From Mucilaginibacter sp. L196 (lineage in GTDB: Bacteria > Bacteroidota > Bacteroidia > Sphingobacteriales > Sphingobacteriaceae), in NCBI RefSeq assembly GCF_009765905.1, contig NZ_LMUO01000019.1:670418-734417 (forward strand): a stretch of DNA of 64,000 bases. The letters run 5' to 3'. A model generated the notes under the pieces. That model was not told where the DNA came from, did not search any database, and saw only the letters and a list, made by a program, of their open reading frames with translations. The position numbers and the translations under genes are program-made. Positions 1 to 9,519 of the stretch are shown here, in pieces. Positions within the stretch are counted from its first letter, which is position 1, and every line of letters starts with the position of its first letter.

Positions 1-636
1 AAAGCCGATACGCTGGTGATTGAAGCCAGTTTCGCACCAAAAACAACCGAAGCACAACTGCGATGGCTGATCTATCCATCAGGTTTGGTAAAGTTGGACG
101 TTAAATATTGGCCTATTGGTGAGGAAGCAAATTTGCTCGGCGTAAGCTTCTCCTATCCTGAAAAGGATGTAGAAGGTGTTGACTACATGGGTGATGGCCC
201 TTACCGGGTTTGGAAAAACAGGTTGAAGGGTGTAAGTCTGGGTGTTTGGGATAAAACTTATAACAATACTGTAACCGGTGAAGATAGTACTAAATTGATC
301 TATCCGGAATTTAAGGGTTATTACTCCAACCTATATTGGATGAAGCTTAAAACCACAGGTCAGCCAATTACCATCATCTGCAATAGCCGTGATGTGTTTA
401 TGCGCTTGTTCACCCCAAAATATCCGAAGCTTACTTACAATAACAACATTGCCCCCGATTTCCCTTCAGGCGATATTTCATTTATGCATGGAATACCACC
501 TATCGGCACAAAATCACAAAAGCCTGAGAAGATGGGCCCTTCGGGTGACTTGAATCAATATTTTAACTACGATAAGCACATAGAAGATGCCTTATCGCTG
601 CAACTGTATTTTGATTTTCAGGTAAATAACCAATGA
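1..636 (+). CDS. C-terminal part of a GH2-like glycoside hydrolase (5' end outside window)
   Basis: The frame is open from the first base, so this is the last ~211 codons of a longer gene. The visible part is all beta-type sequence without a signal peptide. A segment reading GDGPYRVWKNRLKG resembles the GxGPYxxYxxR motif of the last (galactose-mutarotase-like) domain of LacZ-type GH2 enzymes, which shapes the active site. The catalytic TIM barrel would lie upstream of the window. It overlaps the following GH78 gene by 4 bases (ATGA), so the two are translationally coupled. The context suggests a pectin side-chain galactosidase or related enzyme. The family call rests on this weak C-terminal resemblance only. 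Confidence 0.5.
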   Translation, partial: KADTLVIEASFAPKTTEAQLRWLIYPSGLVKLDVKYWPIGEEANLLGVSFSYPEKDVEGVDYMGDGPYRVWKNRLKGVSLGVWDKTYNNTVTGEDSTKLIYPEFKGYYSNLYWMKLKTTGQPITIICNSRDVFMRLFTPKYPKLTYNNNIAPDFPSGDISFMHGIPPIGTKSQKPEKMGPSGDLNQYFNYDKHIEDALSLQLYFDFQVNNQ

Positions 637-3410
637 TAAAAAGATCGTTCCATATCGTCCTTTTAGTAATCGGTATTTTTAGCTGTTTCATGTGCAATTC
701 GGCTGTTGCAGCTGTTGGTATAAGCAACCTGCGTTGCGAAATGCTATACAATCCGCAAGGTATTAGTACAGCGCGTCCCCGTTTAAGCTGGCAAATAACC
801 AGCGATCAGCGTAATACAGTACAAACCGCTTATGAAATTATAGTAGCCTCATCAAAGCAGAAACTGACACGTAATGAAGGTGACCTGTGGGATTCGCGTA
901 AAACAATATCTGACAAATCCATTATGGTTAATTACGCTGGTAAACCGCTAATCAGCCGTTCGCAATGTTATTGGAAAGTTCGGGTATGGACAAACAAAGG
1001 TATAAGCGAATGGAGCAACCAACCCGCAAACTGGAGCGTTGGGTTATTAACCCCGAGCGATTGGCAGGCAAAATGGATTGGCTACGAACACGGTTTCCCC
1101 TGGGATAGCGTGAGTAAGTTTTCAAGGTTATCTGCTCGTTATTACCGCAAGCAATTTCAAGCTACGCAATCAATAAAAAAGGCTACGGTTTACATCGTTG
1201 GTTTAGGTCATTATGAACTTTACATCAACGGTAAAACCATTGGCGACCAGGTTTTGGCGGAAGCGCCCACAGATTACACCCAATCTGTATTATATAATAC
1301 GTTTGATGTTACTGCCGATATTCAACGAGGTGATAATGTTATCGGTACGGTATTAGGTAATGGCCGTTTTTTTACCATGCGGCCAAAATACAAGCCTAAA
1401 AAGATAAAAGAATTTGGATTCCCTAGGCTATTATTACAACTGGAAATAACTTATCAGGATGGCAGTAAAAAAACGATCATCAGCGACGATAGCTGGAAAT
1501 TTACCGCCGACGGCCCAATAAGAACGAATAATGAATATGATGGTGAAGAATACGATGCCACTAAAGAATTAATAGGTTGGAATAAAACAGGCTACGACGA
1601 TAACAATTGGCTAAAGCCTGAATTGGTTGAAGCGCCGGGAGGGAAGATAGAGGCCCAAATGGATGCGCCGATTAAAATAATGGATACTGTTAAGCCGATC
1701 AATATAGTCCAATTAAAACCGGGCACCTGGATAATGGACATGGGGCAGGATATGGCAGGATGGGTGCAAATGAAGGTAAAAGGCAACCGTGGCGACAAAG
1801 TTACCCTCTGCTATGCGGAAACACTAAAGCCTGATGGTGATTTGTATACAGCTAACCTCCGTGATGCCAAAGCAACCGATGTGTATATTTTAAAAGGTGG
1901 CGATGAAGAAACATGGCACCCGGTTTTTGTGTATCATGGTTTTAGGTATGTGGAGATAACCGGATATCCGGGCGCACCGACTATATCCGATTTTATCGGT
2001 CAGGTAGTTTATGACGATATGGCTAACACTGGCCAGTTTGAAACGTCGAATACTTTAATCAATCAAATATACCATAACGCCTATTGGGGCATACGAAGCG
2101 ATTACAAAGGTATGCCGGTAGATTGCCCACAGCGCAACGAACGCATGCCATGGTTGGGTGACCGTGCTACAGGTTCTTTAGGTGAAAGTTTTGTGTTTGA
2201 TAATGAAAACCTGTACGCCAAATGGTTGGATGATATTGAACAATCGCAAAAACCGGATGGTTCGATACCCGATGTGGCACCTGCGTATTGGAACTATTAC
2301 AGCGATAATATGACGTGGCCCGGCACCTATATTTTGATAGCCGATATGCTATATAATCAGTTTGCTGATAAAGCGCCTATTGAAAAACATTATGCGTCCA
2401 TGAAAAAATGGCTCGGTTATATGCGCCAGAAATATGATAAAAATAACTTGATGACCAAGGATAAATACGGCGATTGGTGCGTGCCACCCGAATCGCCCGA
2501 ATTGATCCATTCCAGGGATTCATCGCGCAATACCAATGGCGAGCTTATTGCTACAGCTTACTATTATCGCATGCTGTACTTAATGCAGCACTTTGCCGTA
2601 CTGCTTAATAAACCGGCTGATGTACAGTTATTCTCAACATTAGCATTGGAAGCAAAAAACGCATTCAATCATAAGTTTCTTAATAAAAAGACTTTGCGGT
2701 ACGATAACAATACAGTTACCGCCAACCTGCTACCACTGTATTTCGGTATGGTGCCTGATGCTGATAAAAAGGTGGTATTCAACAATATCGTTAATAAAAT
2801 AACCATCGATGCCAAAAGTCATATAAGTACAGGGGTAATAGGCACACAGTGGCTCATGCGTGGCTTAACAGATTTTGGCCGCCCTGATATCGCTTACCAT
2901 ATTGCCGCTAACGACGATTACCCAAGCTGGGGTTACATGGTTAAACGGGGAGCAACAACTATATGGGAATTATGGAACGGAGATACCGCCGCCCCGGCAA
3001 TGAACTCGCGTAACCACGTAATGCTCTTAGGTGATCTTATCGCCTGGTTTTATCAAGATTTGGGCGGAGTAAAAGCCGATGAACCCGGTTTTAAAACCAT
3101 TATCATGAAACCTGCCGAAGTTGCCGGTTTGGATAGTGTAAGTGCATCTTACCAAACGCCTTATGGCCTGGTAAAAAGCAATTGGAGAAGGCACGACAAA
3201 CAATTTGATTGGGTAATTACCATCCCCCCGAATTCAAAAGCGGTTGTTTACCTGCCTGTTAATAGTTTTTCCGGTATCAGAGAAGGTGGAAAAAGAATTC
3301 CGGCAGCAAGTGGTTTTAAATACTTAGGGCAGGATAAAGGTGAAGCGAAAATAGAAATAGGATCGGGCGATTACCATTTTGCGGCGAGTAATTATTTGAG
3401 TAAGGAGTAA
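633..3410 (+). CDS. Exported alpha-L-rhamnosidase, GH78
   Basis: Releases terminal alpha-L-rhamnose, here probably from rhamnogalacturonan. The 925-aa protein starts with a Sec signal peptide (about residues 1-26), followed by a fibronectin/Ig-like region, the bacterial rhamnosidase N-terminal beta domain (~150-320), an (alpha/alpha)6 barrel (~470-800) and a C-terminal beta domain. The GH78 signature DCPQRNER lies at about 497-504 and holds the expected general acid Glu503. The second family Glu is in TIWELWNGD at residue 779. The length is normal for the family. Its ATG overlaps the stop of the upstream GH2-like gene, and the next gene follows within 6 bases. A second, more divergent GH78 lies in the same operon at 12202, so the two probably attack different linkages. 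Confidence 0.93.
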   Translation: MIKRSFHIVLLVIGIFSCFMCNSAVAAVGISNLRCEMLYNPQGISTARPRLSWQITSDQRNTVQTAYEIIVASSKQKLTRNEGDLWDSRKTISDKSIMVNYAGKPLISRSQCYWKVRVWTNKGISEWSNQPANWSVGLLTPSDWQAKWIGYEHGFPWDSVSKFSRLSARYYRKQFQATQSIKKATVYIVGLGHYELYINGKTIGDQVLAEAPTDYTQSVLYNTFDVTADIQRGDNVIGTVLGNGRFFTMRPKYKPKKIKEFGFPRLLLQLEITYQDGSKKTIISDDSWKFTADGPIRTNNEYDGEEYDATKELIGWNKTGYDDNNWLKPELVEAPGGKIEAQMDAPIKIMDTVKPINIVQLKPGTWIMDMGQDMAGWVQMKVKGNRGDKVTLCYAETLKPDGDLYTANLRDAKATDVYILKGGDEETWHPVFVYHGFRYVEITGYPGAPTISDFIGQVVYDDMANTGQFETSNTLINQIYHNAYWGIRSDYKGMPVDCPQRNERMPWLGDRATGSLGESFVFDNENLYAKWLDDIEQSQKPDGSIPDVAPAYWNYYSDNMTWPGTYILIADMLYNQFADKAPIEKHYASMKKWLGYMRQKYDKNNLMTKDKYGDWCVPPESPELIHSRDSSRNTNGELIATAYYYRMLYLMQHFAVLLNKPADVQLFSTLALEAKNAFNHKFLNKKTLRYDNNTVTANLLPLYFGMVPDADKKVVFNNIVNKITIDAKSHISTGVIGTQWLMRGLTDFGRPDIAYHIAANDDYPSWGYMVKRGATTIWELWNGDTAAPAMNSRNHVMLLGDLIAWFYQDLGGVKADEPGFKTIIMKPAEVAGLDSVSASYQTPYGLVKSNWRRHDKQFDWVITIPPNSKAVVYLPVNSFSGIREGGKRIPAASGFKYLGQDKGEAKIEIGSGDYHFAASNYLSKE

Positions 3411-3416
3411 ATAGTG

Positions 3417-4550
3417 ATGTACAAGAGAAGTTTATTAATAACGATGATGTGTTTGAGCTTTGGTTTAACAACAAAAGCTCAATTAAAAATATGGCAGCAT
3501 GGGATGGTTACCGATGAGTTCATCTTTGAAAAAGCGCCATATCCTGAATGTCATGCGGCCACCATCGCCGAAACTAAGCAAGGTCTGGTAGCTGCTTGGT
3601 TTGGCGGCACAAAGGAGCGTAATCCTGATGTTTGTATATGGGTAAGCCGCTTAGTAAATGGTAAATGGACCGAAGCTATTAATGTAGCAAACGGCATCCA
3701 GAATGATACCCTGCGCTATGCTTGCTGGAACCCGGTTCTTTATCAGGTTCCTAATGGTGATCTGTTTCTGTATTATAAAATAGGCCCATCACCAGCGAAA
3801 TGGAAAGGTTTTCAAAGGATCTCCAAAGATGGCGGGATTAGCTGGTCGACACAGGAAGCTTTGCCTGATAGTATTTTAGGCCCGGTAAAAAATAAACCGG
3901 TTATGTTGGGCAACGGAAATATTTTATCGCCATCAGGCACGGAAAATGGTGGTGCTAAAATTCATTTCGAATTATCCAAGGACAAGTGCCAAACGTGGAC
4001 GATAACCGGTCCCGCTGGTGATGGCAAGACCATTAAAACATTGCAGCCAACCATTTTGGTTCATAGGGATGGCAGCATACAGGCATTATGCCGCACGCAG
4101 AATAGGGCGATATATGAAACTTGGTCAAAAAATAATGGCGTTACTTGGTCGCCGCTTGCACAAACATCGTTGCCTAATAATAACTCAGGTATTGATGGGG
4201 TGACATTAAAAGATGGTCGTTCATTATTGGTTTATAACCATGTTTTGCCTCCGGGTAAGTTAGCTAAAGGCGCACGTACGCCGCTGAATGTAGCTATATC
4301 AAAAGATGGTAAAACCTGGTATGCTGCTTTAATACTGGAAGATTCGCCAATTAGCCAATACTCTTACCCATCGGTAATTCAAACTAAGGATGGTTTAGTA
4401 CATATAGTTTATACCTGGCGCAGGCAGCGGATTAAGCACGTAGTGATTGATCCAAATAAATTAGTGTTGAAAGAGATAAAAGACGGTGTATGGCCTAAAG
4501 TAGATGGCTATACAGCCCCGGTAGTAACAGGTGATACAAAGGATCTTTAA
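3417..4550 (+). CDS. Exported sialidase-like (BNR-repeat) hydrolase
   Basis: A 377-aa protein with a signal peptide ending near KAQ (residue 22) and a six-bladed propeller of the predicted-neuraminidase (BNR_2) type. It carries a FGGTKERNPD-type first strand, Asp-box-like segments such as SKDGKTWY, and a late Arg-containing strand (YTWRRQRIKH). A GTG lies one codon upstream (3414). The ATG is preferred because TAAGGAG at 3401-3407 is a well-placed ribosome binding site, one of few in the window. Family members are usually annotated exo-alpha-sialidase, but plant pectin has no sialic acid. The sugar acids Kdo and Dha of rhamnogalacturonan II are chemically similar and are plausible substrates; that is inference. 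Same operon as GH78 and GH127. Confidence 0.75.
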   Translation: MYKRSLLITMMCLSFGLTTKAQLKIWQHGMVTDEFIFEKAPYPECHAATIAETKQGLVAAWFGGTKERNPDVCIWVSRLVNGKWTEAINVANGIQNDTLRYACWNPVLYQVPNGDLFLYYKIGPSPAKWKGFQRISKDGGISWSTQEALPDSILGPVKNKPVMLGNGNILSPSGTENGGAKIHFELSKDKCQTWTITGPAGDGKTIKTLQPTILVHRDGSIQALCRTQNRAIYETWSKNNGVTWSPLAQTSLPNNNSGIDGVTLKDGRSLLVYNHVLPPGKLAKGARTPLNVAISKDGKTWYAALILEDSPISQYSYPSVIQTKDGLVHIVYTWRRQRIKHVVIDPNKLVLKEIKDGVWPKVDGYTAPVVTGDTKDL

Positions 4551-4562
4551 AAGATTGAAACT

Positions 4563-5981
4563 ATGAAGAATTACAAGTTATACACGCTGATGATTGCTTT
4601 GGCTTTGTTGCCGATGCTCATCTGGGCGCAACAAGATACCGATCATCTTTACCGAAAATCATTAAAAGATGTATTGGATGAAATACAGGCCAGGTTTCAT
4701 GTGAAGATCAAATATTCGGAAGACCAGGTAAAGGACAAATATGTTAATTACGCCGACTGGCGGTTCAGAAACACAGTTGATGAAACCTTAGATAATGTAC
4801 TAGCGCCGGTAGATATGAAGGTCAATAAAACCGGGCCAACATCATACAAATTAAAAGATTACGAATATAATGTTTGGTCTGTTGCCGATGGCTGGGCAAA
4901 GCTGGATAGCATAGCAAAACTATACCATGATGAAGCAAGTTGGGAAAAAAGAAAGGAATTGCTTCGCCCGGCATTGTATAAAGCGCTTGATTTATATCCC
5001 TTGCCCGCTAAGCCTGATTCAAAACCGATCATCACCCAAAAAAGAATTTACAACGGTTACTCGGTTGAAAATATAGCTATCGAAATTTTGCCCGGTTTAT
5101 ATATCAATGGGTCACTTTACAAACCATTGCATTATAAAGGCAAAATCCCGGTAATGTTAAGTCCGGATGGGCATTGGGATAAACAACGTTATCGCGCCGA
5201 TTGTCAGCTACGTTGCGCAACGCTGGCTCGTATGGGTTGTATTGCTTACAGCTATGATCTTTTTGCCTGGGGCGAATCGTTATTACAGTTCAAATCCGAA
5301 GATCACCGTACAAGCATAGCCCAGGTTGTGCAAACTTTAGGTGCCATCCGTATTATTGACTATCTATTGACTTTAAAAGAAACTGATCCAAACAGATTAG
5401 GGATCAGCGGCGGCTCCGGTGGTGGCAGCCATACCGTTTTAATGGCGGCGTTAGATCCTCGTATTAAACTAAGTGCGCCGGTGGTTGCCGTATCGTCTTA
5501 TTTTTATGGTGGATGCCCTTGCGAAAGCGGGATGCCTATACACATGGTTTGCGGGGGCACTGATAACGTAGAGCTAGCCGCTATGGCAGCCCCAAATCCG
5601 CAGCTATTGATAACCGATGGTAAAGACTGGACAGCGCACATGCCTGAACATGATTTTCCTTACCTGCAAAAAATGTATGGCTATTACGGTAAAACTAATC
5701 TGGTTGAAAACGTGCATCTGCCAAATGAAGGCCATGATTATGGCCCGTCAAAACGTAATGCGCTTTATAAGTTCGTTGCTAAAAACTTCAACCTCGATAT
5801 ACATAAGATTGAGGACAAAAGCGGCAAAATAGATGAATCCCAGGTAACTATTGAGAAAGAACCGCTAATGTATGTTTTTGGCGATCATGGACAATATTTA
5901 CCTAAAGATGCTATACATGGTTACGAAAACTTGTTGCATGTTTTTGCGACTACTCCAAGAGAAAAGAACCCTGTTGATTAA
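4563..5981 (+). CDS. Exported alpha/beta-hydrolase esterase with N-terminal STN-like domain
   Basis: 472 aa with a signal peptide (ends near WAQ, residue 22). Residues ~27-100 (LKDVLDEIQARFHVKIKYSE onwards) read like the STN module found at the N terminus of secretins and TonB-dependent receptors. An alpha/beta-hydrolase of the acetyl-xylan-esterase type follows. The nucleophile elbow is GISGGSGGGSH with Ser at about residue 285, and a late His lies in NEGHDYG near residue 391. It probably removes acetyl or methyl esters from pectin side chains in the periplasm. The STN-like segment on an enzyme is unusual; it could bind a polymer or a periplasmic partner. The esterase fold is well supported; its substrate is inferred from the neighbours. 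Confidence 0.78.
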   Translation: MKNYKLYTLMIALALLPMLIWAQQDTDHLYRKSLKDVLDEIQARFHVKIKYSEDQVKDKYVNYADWRFRNTVDETLDNVLAPVDMKVNKTGPTSYKLKDYEYNVWSVADGWAKLDSIAKLYHDEASWEKRKELLRPALYKALDLYPLPAKPDSKPIITQKRIYNGYSVENIAIEILPGLYINGSLYKPLHYKGKIPVMLSPDGHWDKQRYRADCQLRCATLARMGCIAYSYDLFAWGESLLQFKSEDHRTSIAQVVQTLGAIRIIDYLLTLKETDPNRLGISGGSGGGSHTVLMAALDPRIKLSAPVVAVSSYFYGGCPCESGMPIHMVCGGTDNVELAAMAAPNPQLLITDGKDWTAHMPEHDFPYLQKMYGYYGKTNLVENVHLPNEGHDYGPSKRNALYKFVAKNFNLDIHKIEDKSGKIDESQVTIEKEPLMYVFGDHGQYLPKDAIHGYENLLHVFATTPREKNPVD

Positions 5982-5987
5982 GCCGAT

Positions 5988-6875
5988 ATGAAAAAAGAAA
6001 CGATCAAATTTATTGCTACAGGCATCAGTCTTTTGATGTTACTAAATCTATGCCCTAAATCCGCGTTAGCGCAAAATGATAAGCGATACAAAGTTGCCGT
6101 TGCCGACATCATGATATTGAAAAGGCAAAAGATTGGCGCTTTCCCATTAACAAAAGAATTAGGTGCTGATGGTGTTGAAGTAGATATGGGCGGTTTGGGT
6201 GATCGGGAAACCTTCGATAATAAACTTGCTATAGATTCTAACAGAACACAGTTTCTGGCTAAATCAAAGGAACTAAACATACAGATCAGTTCCCTGGCAA
6301 TGACCGGTTTCTATTCCCAGTCTTTCGCGCAAAGGCCAACCGCAGTTAAAGCGGTTCAGGATTGCATCAATATGGCAAAACTGATGAATGTTAAGGTCGT
6401 CTTCCTGCCGTTGGGCGTGCAAGGTGATCTGATAAAAAATCCTGAACTCAGGCCTGCTATTGTTGAACGCTTGAAAGCCGCAGGTAAAATAGCTGAACAG
6501 GCAGGCGTAATCATCGGCATCGAAACATCATTGAGCGCAAAAGATGAATTACAATTACTAAAAGATGTTGGCTCACTGGCGGTTAAAAGCTATTTCAACT
6601 TCGCTAATGCGGTAAAAAATAACAGGAATATTGTTCAGGAGTTGAAAACACTGGGCAAAAGCAACATTATTCAAATTCATTGTACTGATGATGATGGGGT
6701 ATGGTTACAAAATGATACCAAGATCGACCTGAAAAAGATTAAGCAAACACTGGATAAAATGGGTTGGAGCGGCTGGCTGGTGATAGAACGCTCGCGGGAT
6801 GCCAGCGATCCTAAAAATGTAAAGAAGAATTTCACTGCCAATATAGTTTACGTAAAGTCAATCTTCCAGCAATAA
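5988..6875 (+). CDS. Exported sugar phosphate isomerase/epimerase-like TIM barrel
   Basis: 295 aa, signal peptide ending at about ALAQ (residue 29), then a xylose-isomerase-like (AP-endonuclease-2 superfamily) TIM barrel. Visible barrel elements are GADGVEVDMGG, VVFLPLGVQ, IIGIETS, IIQIHCTDDD and WLVIERS; the Glu, His and Glu in these strands are the usual metal-site positions. Cytosolic relatives isomerise sugars or inositols, but this one is predicted to be exported, so it would act on free sugars or glycosides in the periplasm. It sits 6 bases after the esterase and 1 base before the beta-helix gene. Exact substrate unknown. Confidence 0.75.
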   Translation: MKKETIKFIATGISLLMLLNLCPKSALAQNDKRYKVAVADIMILKRQKIGAFPLTKELGADGVEVDMGGLGDRETFDNKLAIDSNRTQFLAKSKELNIQISSLAMTGFYSQSFAQRPTAVKAVQDCINMAKLMNVKVVFLPLGVQGDLIKNPELRPAIVERLKAAGKIAEQAGVIIGIETSLSAKDELQLLKDVGSLAVKSYFNFANAVKNNRNIVQELKTLGKSNIIQIHCTDDDGVWLQNDTKIDLKKIKQTLDKMGWSGWLVIERSRDASDPKNVKKNFTANIVYVKSIFQQ

Positions 6876-6876
6876 T

Positions 6877-8805
6877 ATGAAGTTAGCTCGTACCGTATTA
6901 TTAAGTATTTGTATACTATGCTTTATGGGCATACAGAGGAGCCATGCTGCCAATATATGGGTGGCTATAAATGGTAACGACAATAATCCGGGTACAAAAG
7001 ATCAACCGAAACTTACCATAGCGGCTGCCTTGCGCCAGGCCCGTGAATTGCGCAGGCTAAATGATCCTTCGATAACGAACGGCATAAACATTATTTTACA
7101 AGGCGGGGAGTACGTTTTAGATGAACTGCTATTTATTCGCCCGGAGGATTCCGGTACTTCTACATCACCAATAATAATTGAAAACGCGCCCGGTGAAAAA
7201 CCAGTGATCAGCGGGGGAGCGGTGGTTAAAGGCTGGAAAAAAGCATCAGCCTATATCTCCGGCTTGCCAAAGGAAGCACAAGGTAAGGTTTGGGTCGCAG
7301 CTATGCCGGAGGTAGGAGGTTGCGCTTTGTTATTCAGGCAACTTTGGGTGAATGGTATTAAAGCGATCCGTGCGAGGGAAAGTAATACTGATGAAGAAAT
7401 GAGCCGCATTTTATCGGTAGATAAACAACAACAGGAAATTTGGATACCGATACCCGGAAGTGGTTTACCTAAATATCCAGATCAAATGGAGATGGTTATT
7501 CACCAGATGTGGGCAATTGCCAATTTGCGGGTTAAATCTATCACCATAAAAGGCAATCAAGCCGGGTTAACATTTTATCAGCCTGAAAGCAAAATAGAAT
7601 TTGAACATCCCTGGCCTCCACCCGTGATTGACAAGGGACATAAAATGAATGGCAACTCGGCGTTTTATTTAACTAATTCATTATCATTTTTAAATAGACC
7701 GGGCGAATGGTATGAAGATATGCATACCAATAAGCTTTATTACTATCCACGCAAAGGCGAAAATATGGCCGATGCAAAAGTAACCGCGCCATCGCTTGAA
7801 ACATTGGTAAAGGTTGAAGGAACGATGGAAAGGCCGGTAAGCTTTGTGCGGTTTAAAGGGATTAGTTTTGAAAATACAACGTGGCTTCGCCCATCACAAA
7901 AAGGGCACGTACCTTTGCAGGCTGGCATGTATCTGTTGGATGCCTATAAATTAAAAATAAAAGGCACACCCGGGAAGAGTGGTTTAGAAAACCAGGCATG
8001 GGTAGGCCGACCAGCGGCCGCGGTGGAGTTATCCTATGCAAATCATACCGGGTTTGAGAATTGCATATTTACCCATCTGGCATCAACCGCATTGGATTAT
8101 ACAAGAGGTACGCATGACGACGAAATAAAAGGAAACCTTTTTACCGACATAGGCGGTACAGCTATTCAAATCGGCATTTATTCTGATGAGGCTTTTGAAG
8201 CGCATTTGCCCTATAACCCATCAGCGTTACGTGAGGTTTGTACCAATGAGCATATCGAAAATAACTTAGTTGCAGATGCTACCAATGAAGATTGGGGATG
8301 CCTGGGCATAGGCGCTGGTTATGTAAAGGGAATAAGAATTGAACACAACGAAATTTTTGATGTATCCTATTCAGGGATAAGTGTAGGCTGGGGTTGGACG
8401 AAAGCTGCGAACGCCATGAGCGACAATATAATACGTGCGAATAAAATACATCACTACGCTAAGCACATGTACGATGTTGCGGGTATCTATACTTTATCGG
8501 CTCAGCCCAATTCTATTATTGACAGCAATTATGTAGACAGCATCTATAAAGTTTCCTATGCTCATGACCCGGAACATTGGTTTTATCTATATACCGATGA
8601 AGGATCGTCATACTTCACCATAAAAAACAACTGGTGCCCGTCAGAGAAATTCCTCAAAAATGCCAATGGCCCCGGTAATGTTTGGGAGAATAATGGCCCT
8701 ATGGTAGCTGAAAGTATAAAGGATGCAGCAGGTTTGCAGACACCTTATCAATACCTGTTAAAAGGTATAAAAGTTAACCCCGGCAATCAACCTATAAATC
8801 ATTAA
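6877..8805 (+). CDS. Exported right-handed beta-helix protein, GH141-like
   Basis: 642 aa with a signal peptide (to about SHAA, residue 24). The opening IWVAINGNDNNPGTKDQP and the repeated short strand pattern with asparagine turns are typical of right-handed parallel beta-helix enzymes. The overall plan, including the conserved NHTGFENCIF and HNEIFDVSYSGISVGWGW segments, resembles GH141. That family contains an alpha-L-fucosidase from the Bacteroides thetaiotaomicron rhamnogalacturonan II system and a xylanase. I infer a pectin side-chain hydrolase. A polysaccharide lyase-like beta helix is the alternative. It is packed in the operon with 1-2 bases to each neighbour. Confidence 0.68.
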   Translation: MKLARTVLLSICILCFMGIQRSHAANIWVAINGNDNNPGTKDQPKLTIAAALRQARELRRLNDPSITNGINIILQGGEYVLDELLFIRPEDSGTSTSPIIIENAPGEKPVISGGAVVKGWKKASAYISGLPKEAQGKVWVAAMPEVGGCALLFRQLWVNGIKAIRARESNTDEEMSRILSVDKQQQEIWIPIPGSGLPKYPDQMEMVIHQMWAIANLRVKSITIKGNQAGLTFYQPESKIEFEHPWPPPVIDKGHKMNGNSAFYLTNSLSFLNRPGEWYEDMHTNKLYYYPRKGENMADAKVTAPSLETLVKVEGTMERPVSFVRFKGISFENTTWLRPSQKGHVPLQAGMYLLDAYKLKIKGTPGKSGLENQAWVGRPAAAVELSYANHTGFENCIFTHLASTALDYTRGTHDDEIKGNLFTDIGGTAIQIGIYSDEAFEAHLPYNPSALREVCTNEHIENNLVADATNEDWGCLGIGAGYVKGIRIEHNEIFDVSYSGISVGWGWTKAANAMSDNIIRANKIHHYAKHMYDVAGIYTLSAQPNSIIDSNYVDSIYKVSYAHDPEHWFYLYTDEGSSYFTIKNNWCPSEKFLKNANGPGNVWENNGPMVAESIKDAAGLQTPYQYLLKGIKVNPGNQPINH

Positions 8806-8807
8806 TC

Positions 8808-9494
8808 ATGCTGAAGCGATTGATCATCTTATTACTATTAATGGTTGCTTTTGGATATTCAAATGCACAAATATCTGTCGGCAAACCGGTGATCGTAGAA
8901 ATCATTTCTCCTAAAGGTTCTGCTTTCAAATTTGGTGCCTTTGCAGATATGAAGGGTTACGGAATACAGAGCATCCAGCAATGGAATAACCGGGTAATTG
9001 TTTATGCAAATACAGCCTCTCCCGAACAATTAAAAAAACGTATAGCGAAAGATTTCTCCGTGGATCAGGTTATTCTGTTTCAAAATCCATTCTACGATTT
9101 TAACAGGAAATATTGCGACAGTAAAACTGTCGCTAAACAATGGGATAATATTATACTTACCGCAAATTTAGTAAACAACCCAAAGATGCAGCAGGAGTAT
9201 CTTAATTATCATGCTACACAGTTTCAAAAGTGGCCGGAAGTTTCACAGGGATTTTGTAATGCCAATTTTCAGCAATTGCTGGCATTTAAAACCGGCAGAC
9301 AGTTAATGTTGGTTATCAGCATTCCCAAAGGCGAGAGTTTAGATAAGTTAAATCCGTTGACCACCAAAAATAATCCCCGTGTTAACGATTGGAATAATAT
9401 CATGAAAAACTATCAGGAAGGTATTGCGGGGACTAAAAAAGGCGAAACCTGGGTGTTTTTTAAAAATGTTGACGAAAAGAAATTTATTGAATAA
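8808..9494 (+). CDS. Exported L-rhamnose mutarotase-like protein
   Basis: 228 aa with a signal peptide (to about SNAQ, residue 21). The C-terminal ~120 residues (ILTANLVNNPKMQQEYLNYH, then WPEVSQGFCNANFQQLL and RQLMLVISIPKG) match the RhaM-like family, small dimeric alpha/beta-barrel proteins that interconvert anomers of L-rhamnose. The N-terminal ~80 residues could be a second, degenerate copy of the same fold (compare RVIVYANTASPEQLKKRI). RhaM is normally ~104 aa and cytosolic, so an exported, enlarged version is unusual. Position among rhamnosidases suggests it acts on released rhamnose or a rhamnose-containing product. Confidence 0.72.
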   Translation: MLKRLIILLLLMVAFGYSNAQISVGKPVIVEIISPKGSAFKFGAFADMKGYGIQSIQQWNNRVIVYANTASPEQLKKRIAKDFSVDQVILFQNPFYDFNRKYCDSKTVAKQWDNIILTANLVNNPKMQQEYLNYHATQFQKWPEVSQGFCNANFQQLLAFKTGRQLMLVISIPKGESLDKLNPLTTKNNPRVNDWNNIMKNYQEGIAGTKKGETWVFFKNVDEKKFIE

Positions 9495-9519
9495 CAGCTA
9501 AAGATAGCAACCAATAACC

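Noticed and set aside
3414..3416. GTG start for the sialidase-like gene
   Set aside because: The ATG three bases later is better spaced from the TAAGGAG site and gives the same signal peptide.
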